From CAYREX01 sp964423505 (GTDB lineage Bacteria; Fermentibacterota; Fermentibacteria; Fermentibacterales; JCC-6), in contig CAYREX010000013.1 of assembly GCA_964423505.1 (NCBI GenBank), positions 17,661 through 81,660 of the forward strand: a DNA stretch of 64,000 nucleotides. Reading direction: 5' to 3'. Both the position numbers and the translations under genes were made by a program. The notes under the pieces are model-generated. The model was not told the DNA's origin. It worked only from the letters and a program-made list of their open reading frames with translations, and made no database searches. Shown piece by piece: positions 59,871-64,000 of this stretch; the stretch's first letter is position 1; every line of letters begins with the position of its first letter.

Positions 59871-62408
59871 TCATCCTCCGGCGGTCACCGCCCCGTCCGG
59901 CCAGACTCCCACGGCCGACCATACCGGCTCCTCCGAGCCGGGCACGTAGAGCCTCAGCTCCAGGAGCCCCTCCCCGCCGGGCAGCCCGAAGTGCAGCAGC
60001 GGTGCGTCCTGGCTGGTGGTGCCGCTCCCCCCGCTGACCTGGCGGATAAGCGTCGTGCAGTCCCTCGCGACCTCCACCGTGCAGCCGATGCCGGACCGGT
60101 TCGTGCCGGCCGGCGGGTCGACCTCGACCAGCAGCCAGCTGCCGCCGCCGGTAACGTTCCGGAGCAGGACCGGACCGCTACCGGAGCCCACGGCCAGGTC
60201 CAGCCTGCCGTCCCTGTCGAAGTCGGCCGCCGAGGCGCCCCAGCCGTTCCAGACCCTTGCGCCGGACAGGAAGGTGACGTCCTCGAAGCCGCCCTCCGGC
60301 AGCTGCCTGTAGAGGAAGCTCCTGCGCCCTTCGTATGTGCTCGTCACGAAGAGGTCGAGGAGACCGTCGCAGTCGAAGTCACCCCAGACCGGGTTGGAGT
60401 GGGTCTCCTCGAACCTGATGCCGCTCTCGGCCCTCACGTCCGTGAAGCCGTCCGCGTCCCGGCGCAGCAGCTCGCTCCTGTCGGAAATCCCGATGTAGCG
60501 CGGGTGGGCCAGGTTGGCCGAGAAGAGGTCCCAGTCGCCGTCGCCGTCGTAGTCGCCCCAGGCGCTACCGATGGTGTGTCCCCACCAGCCGTCGCTCTCG
60601 TGGCCGGCCACGCCCAGCTCGAGCGCTGAGTTGGAGGCGCCGCCCGGCACGTTCTCCCAGAGGAAGTTCTCCTGCAGCCTGTAGTTCGAGACGAAGATGT
60701 CCATGTCGCCGTCCCTGTCCCAGTCGCACGGGCTGACCCCCCTGCCGCACCTGGGCTCGCCGAGGAACGGCGTCATCCCGAGGCTGTCCGAGGCCTCCCG
60801 GAAGCCGTCCGGCCCGCCGAGGTAGAAGGCGTCCGCGGTGCCCTCGCCAAGACCGCCTCCCTCGTAGCTGGCCAGGTAGACGTCCAGCCACCCGTCGGCG
60901 TCCCAGTCCAGGAGGCCGACGCCTTCGACCCTCGCCCCGGTCGCGGAGATGCCGAGGGAGTCGGTCACGTCCACCAGCATGCCCTCCCTGAGCAGGAAGA
61001 CCTGCACCGGGTTTCCCGAGGTGACCAGGTCCGGCACCCCGTCTCCGTCCAGGTCGCCCCACACGCCGCCGTTGCCCCGGTTGCTGTCGGCGAAGACTGA
61101 CCCGCTGACGTTCGTGAAGCCCTGGCCGGAGCGGTTCCTGTAGAGGTCCCGCCCCAGGAGCAGGTCCGGCCATCCGTCCAGGTCGTAGTCGCACCAGGAG
61201 ACCCGGGAGCCGCCGACCAGGCTGTCCGGCCCGAGCATCCCGGTCACGTCCTCGAAGACCGGTCCCGCGTAGCCTGACTGCTCCCTCCCCCAGGCCGCCG
61301 CCTCCACGGAGAGCGGGAGGGAGGCGCCGAGAGCTGCCAGGGAGCTGTCCGCCCACCTGTTCCTCTCGTCGCCCAGCACCACCGATTCCAGCCAGGCATC
61401 CCTCGCCCCCGCGGTGTCGCCGAGAGCGAGCCTGGCCTCGCCCTCCAGCCAGAGGTAGGGAGCCCTCGTGTGATGGTCGTCCATGTCGAAGAGCCGCTCC
61501 GCGGAGACGCTCAGCACCTCCGACAGCGCCTCCTCCGCATCTCCCACGGCCAGCAGGGCCCAGGCCCTCCTGAAGCGCAGGTCGGCCAGCAGCGCGGGAA
61601 GCGTGATCTCCCTCTCCGGCTGCGGCATGCCGCCGGGGTACCAGGTCTCCCCGAAAAGCGCCAGTCCCTCCTCCGCGAGCTCCAGCGCCCTCTCCGGGTC
61701 CTCTCCCCGCTCCAGGTGGAGGGCTGCCCCGGAGAGCCTGGCCCGGGGGTCCCCCGGGCAGGACTCCAGCCACCGGTCCAGGTAGGTCTCCCACATGACG
61801 GAGTCCGCCGTCTCGAGGGCGGCGGCCAGCATGTACCTCCTGGCCCTGCAGCGCCACATGTCCGAGAGAGAGCCCCACTCACGGATGAACTCCTCCAGGA
61901 ACGCGATCCTCGCGGAGTCGTCGCTCCAGACGGGGTAGAGGCCGTCCCAGAACTCCCAGCCCACCGCCTCGTATGCCTCCTCGGAGCCCGGCCAGGCCTC
62001 CACCAGAACCAGGATGAGGCTGTCGGAGAGCGCGCTGTCGCCCAGCATCACCGAGGACTCCAGGAGGGACATCAGGTCCTCCGACGACCACTCCATCCCA
62101 TCGGCCCAGCGGGAGATGTCCGCAGCGAGGGCACCGGCCGGCAGCTCCTCGAAGTGCTCCGCTCCTGCCGCCACCGACTCCCACATGCGACAGAGGAGCC
62201 CCGGGGAGGGCTCCCTCGAGAAGGCCCTGGCGAAGAGCATGGCGGCCGCCTCGTGGTTGCCGGAAGCCTCCATTACCTCCGCGGTGAGGGAGTCGGAGCC
62301 GGACGTATGCCCCATCGCCTCCTCGAAGCGCCTCGTCTCCAGTGAGGCTTCGATAAACCCCTGCTGACTGCATACAATGGATGTAAATAGTATAAATAGG
62401 AACGTCAA
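59871..62408 (-). CDS. Exported TPR plus FG-GAP/CRTAC-type repeat protein
   Basis: From the TTG at 62408 (GGAG 6 nt upstream) this is 845 residues; a GTG at 62468 would add 20 polar residues ahead of the leader. The leader is LTFLFILFTSIVCSQQG, perhaps lipidated at its Cys. Residues about 20-370 are helical TPR-like repeats. The rest is an FG-GAP/VCBS propeller with many Asp loops (DYDLDGWPDLLLG, GDLDGDGVPDLV, DWDRDGDMDIFVS), ending in an ASPIC/UnbV-like segment with GIGCTVEV and LHFGLP. It is probably surface exposed and calcium binding. The first 50 codons are much AT-richer than the rest. Confidence 0.75.
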   Translation of the reverse strand: MTFLFILFTSIVCSQQGFIEASLETRRFEEAMGHTSGSDSLTAEVMEASGNHEAAAMLFARAFSREPSPGLLCRMWESVAAGAEHFEELPAGALAADISRWADGMEWSSEDLMSLLESSVMLGDSALSDSLILVLVEAWPGSEEAYEAVGWEFWDGLYPVWSDDSARIAFLEEFIREWGSLSDMWRCRARRYMLAAALETADSVMWETYLDRWLESCPGDPRARLSGAALHLERGEDPERALELAEEGLALFGETWYPGGMPQPEREITLPALLADLRFRRAWALLAVGDAEEALSEVLSVSAERLFDMDDHHTRAPYLWLEGEARLALGDTAGARDAWLESVVLGDERNRWADSSLAALGASLPLSVEAAAWGREQSGYAGPVFEDVTGMLGPDSLVGGSRVSWCDYDLDGWPDLLLGRDLYRNRSGQGFTNVSGSVFADSNRGNGGVWGDLDGDGVPDLVTSGNPVQVFLLREGMLVDVTDSLGISATGARVEGVGLLDWDADGWLDVYLASYEGGGLGEGTADAFYLGGPDGFREASDSLGMTPFLGEPRCGRGVSPCDWDRDGDMDIFVSNYRLQENFLWENVPGGASNSALELGVAGHESDGWWGHTIGSAWGDYDGDGDWDLFSANLAHPRYIGISDRSELLRRDADGFTDVRAESGIRFEETHSNPVWGDFDCDGLLDLFVTSTYEGRRSFLYRQLPEGGFEDVTFLSGARVWNGWGASAADFDRDGRLDLAVGSGSGPVLLRNVTGGGSWLLVEVDPPAGTNRSGIGCTVEVARDCTTLIRQVSGGSGTTSQDAPLLHFGLPGGEGLLELRLYVPGSEEPVWSAVGVWPDGAVTAGG

Positions 62409-62493
62409 TTCGAGCTCCGTCCATGGAAATGCCTGTAACAAGGCTGTCTGAGAGTCGGCAGTTGACACGGGCGAATCTTCACAGACATCATGC

Positions 62494-62499
62494 TAATGT
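62494..62499 (+). promoter_or_regulatory. Possible extended -10 promoter of the terminal secreted-protein gene
   Basis: TGC directly before TAATGT fits an extended -10 (TG-n-TAATGT), 24 bp before the ATG with GGAGG between. No -35 is found at 17 bp; a perfect TTGACA at 62462-62467 lies 26 bp upstream of the -10, too far to pair. Confidence 0.3.
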
Positions 62500-62523
62500 G
62501 GGTTCCGAGCATGGAGGTCCATC

Positions 62524-64000
62524 ATGAAGAGTCTCCTGCCACTCCTACTACTCCTGTCTGTCCTGATCGCCCCGGCCGCGACTGCCTCCGGCGCCGACTA
62601 CCTATACTACGATGACTTCGAGGACGACGACATCTCCGACTGGGAGATGCGCAGCAACCCGGGCAACTGGTACGCCGCCGGCGGACAGGTGCATGGCAAC
62701 ACCGGCGGCTACAGCGCCGTGGAGCTGGTCCCCATCGCCCTGGACCCGGTCTGGGACATCGTGGTCAGGGTGCGTGCGACCGGCTTCCACAACTTCGGAG
62801 TGAACGCCAGGCTCGACGAGAGCGACTCCGGGATAGTCGCGTACGTATCGCCGGACGACAATGTCGCCCGGATAAGGCGTATCCGCTTCAACTCCCCCGG
62901 TCCGGTCTACGCCTCCCTGTACGAGCCGTTCCCCTCAGGCGTCTGGTACGAGCTGGAGCTACGGTGCGTCGGGGACAGCCTCAGCTTCTACATAAACGTA
63001 CCCGGGACCGACCAGAGCTGGGAGCTGCACGCCATCGACCCGTACCCGCAGCCGGGGTCGGCCGGGCTGCACATGGCACAGGAGGCCGGTGCATCGTGGG
63101 AATGGTTCGAGGCCGAGAGCCCCTGCGCCGCCTGCGCGGAGCCCGCATGGCTGAGAGTGGACGACGACGCCGAGGGTGAGTCCGACGGCGACGCCGACCG
63201 GGCGTTCGAGGCCGGCGAGGAGATAGAGCTGGACATCGAGCTCGCCAACGGCACGGACGAAGATCTGACCGGGGCATTCGCGGTGCTCCAGTCCCTGCAT
63301 CCGGACCTCTCGGTAACCGACAACTACGAGGACTACGGCACCATACCCGCCGGCGGCTCCGCCTGGTGCCTGGATGACTTCGGGGTGCTGGCCGCAGCCG
63401 GCGCCGTGGAGGGGGAGGTCTATCCGCTGAGACTCATGCTCTTCGCCGATGGAGGCTTCGAGAGCTCCATCGAGCTGGAGCTGCCGCTGGGCTCCGGGAT
63501 GTCGGACGATATGGAGGACCCCGACGGCTGGCAGTACATGGTTCTCGGAGAGGGCTGGGGCAGCGACTGGCACTGGTCCACGCAGCGCAATCACACCTCC
63601 GGCGGCTCCGCCAGCATGAAGTGCGGGTCCATGGGAAGCGGTGACTACGATGACAACCTCCACTGCGCCCTGGTCTCACCGTGGTTCAACGCGCCGCTCT
63701 ACAGCACGCTGGAGCTCTGGTACTGGATTGACGCGCAGCTGCAGCGGGCCGAGTCCGGCTACGCGCTGGACGGCGGCATCGTGCAGGTGGGCCAGTACGA
63801 TAGCTGGTTCACCCTCACCCCCTCGGGAGGCTACCCGTACACGATACCGACCGGCACCACCGGCCCCTTCGAGCCGGGCACCGGGGTCTTCTCAGGTTCC
63901 GGGGGCTGGACCTGGAAACGGATGGCCCTCTCCTCGGCCTATGCTGGCCCCCTCCGTGTCAGGTTCGTCTTCGGCTCCGACGATTCCGGGAACCGCGAGG
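62524..64000 (+). CDS. Partial secreted multidomain adhesin/peptidase-type protein
   Basis: The reading frame is open from ATG 62524 (GGAGGTCCATC upstream) to the window edge, 492 codons with no stop. A signal peptide (to about 22) is followed by a LamG/concanavalin-like domain (about 25-195: YYDDFEDDDISDWEM, then WYELELRCVGDSLSFYIN). Next is a CARDB-like segment (about 210-300) and a MAM/cleaved-adhesin-like domain beginning MSDDMEDPDGWQYM and containing HCALVSPWFNA. Such domains follow the catalytic part in gingipain-like and other FCB secreted proteins. The C-terminus, where a sorting domain would lie, is cut off. Confidence 0.7.
   Translation, partial: MKSLLPLLLLLSVLIAPAATASGADYLYYDDFEDDDISDWEMRSNPGNWYAAGGQVHGNTGGYSAVELVPIALDPVWDIVVRVRATGFHNFGVNARLDESDSGIVAYVSPDDNVARIRRIRFNSPGPVYASLYEPFPSGVWYELELRCVGDSLSFYINVPGTDQSWELHAIDPYPQPGSAGLHMAQEAGASWEWFEAESPCAACAEPAWLRVDDDAEGESDGDADRAFEAGEEIELDIELANGTDEDLTGAFAVLQSLHPDLSVTDNYEDYGTIPAGGSAWCLDDFGVLAAAGAVEGEVYPLRLMLFADGGFESSIELELPLGSGMSDDMEDPDGWQYMVLGEGWGSDWHWSTQRNHTSGGSASMKCGSMGSGDYDDNLHCALVSPWFNAPLYSTLELWYWIDAQLQRAESGYALDGGIVQVGQYDSWFTLTPSGGYPYTIPTGTTGPFEPGTGVFSGSGGWTWKRMALSSAYAGPLRVRFVFGSDDSGNRE

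Overview
The window is high-GC, densely packed bacterial chromosome with about 51 protein-coding genes. No rRNA, tRNA, CRISPR or phage was recognised. Three traits point to a Gram-negative, outer-membrane lineage near the FCB superphylum, possibly an uncultivated candidate phylum such as Fermentibacterota: FlgD/T9SS-like C-terminal sorting domains, ExbB/ExbD/TonB-C machinery, and many lipoproteins and FG-GAP surface proteins. This placement is an inference; no marker gene settles it. Isoleucine ATA and arginine AGG are used freely despite the high GC. Genes are often coupled by 1-4 bp overlaps (ATGA, GTGA, TGATG), and GTG and TTG starts are common.

Layout. 1-2463 (minus): an EF-G-like GTPase and a partial secreted protein. 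2587-6190 (plus): a zinc-ribbon membrane protein and a two-gene, HcnABC/opine-oxidase-like flavin dehydrogenase. 6364-8046: a secreted PPAD-like deiminase. 8122-14105: a small unknown protein, a propeller lipoprotein, TldD/TldE and a GT-C membrane protein. 14076-16456 (minus): the carbamoyltransferase/SxtJ/DUF5989 triplet. 16586-21634 (plus): a DUF255 thioredoxin-fold protein, a DUF3298-like protein, glutaredoxin, an FTR-rubredoxin fusion and an SGNH hydrolase. 21606-28796: radical SAM (minus), then FGGY kinase, hybrid histidine kinase, diguanylate cyclase and a geranylgeranyl-reductase-like flavoprotein (plus). 28800-32431 (minus): FTCD and transketolase. 32563-35057 (plus): GH84 and a double-length ThyX-like protein. 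35080-37905 (minus): a large propeller/Ig-like surface protein.

38117-48511 (plus) is the most striking block. Behind one near-consensus promoter lie a lipoprotein with a coiled-coil tail, a 1532-residue TPR protein, a small exported protein, ExbB/TolQ, two ExbD/TolR proteins (one lacking the membrane Asp), a double-FHA-like/TM/Gly-rich/TonB-C protein and a small exported TonB-C-like protein. Gene content and domain order resemble the Myxococcus Agl/Glt gliding machine (AglRQS motor, GltI-like giant TPR, GltG-like FHA-TonB protein). I propose a proton-powered envelope-spanning machine of unknown task. The last gene runs into a 94-bp inverted-repeat element that supplies its final codons.

48671-64000: groES/groEL, hutH, an exported protein with pdxS, pdxT and an FmdB-type zinc ribbon, a small exported protein, aminotransferase and sugar-phosphate transferase genes for surface glycans, a DUF457-like membrane protein, a sulfatase-fold lipoprotein, a TPR/FG-GAP CRTAC-type protein and a partial secreted adhesin-like protein. 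Several promoters here lie so close to the start codon that the mRNAs would be nearly leaderless.
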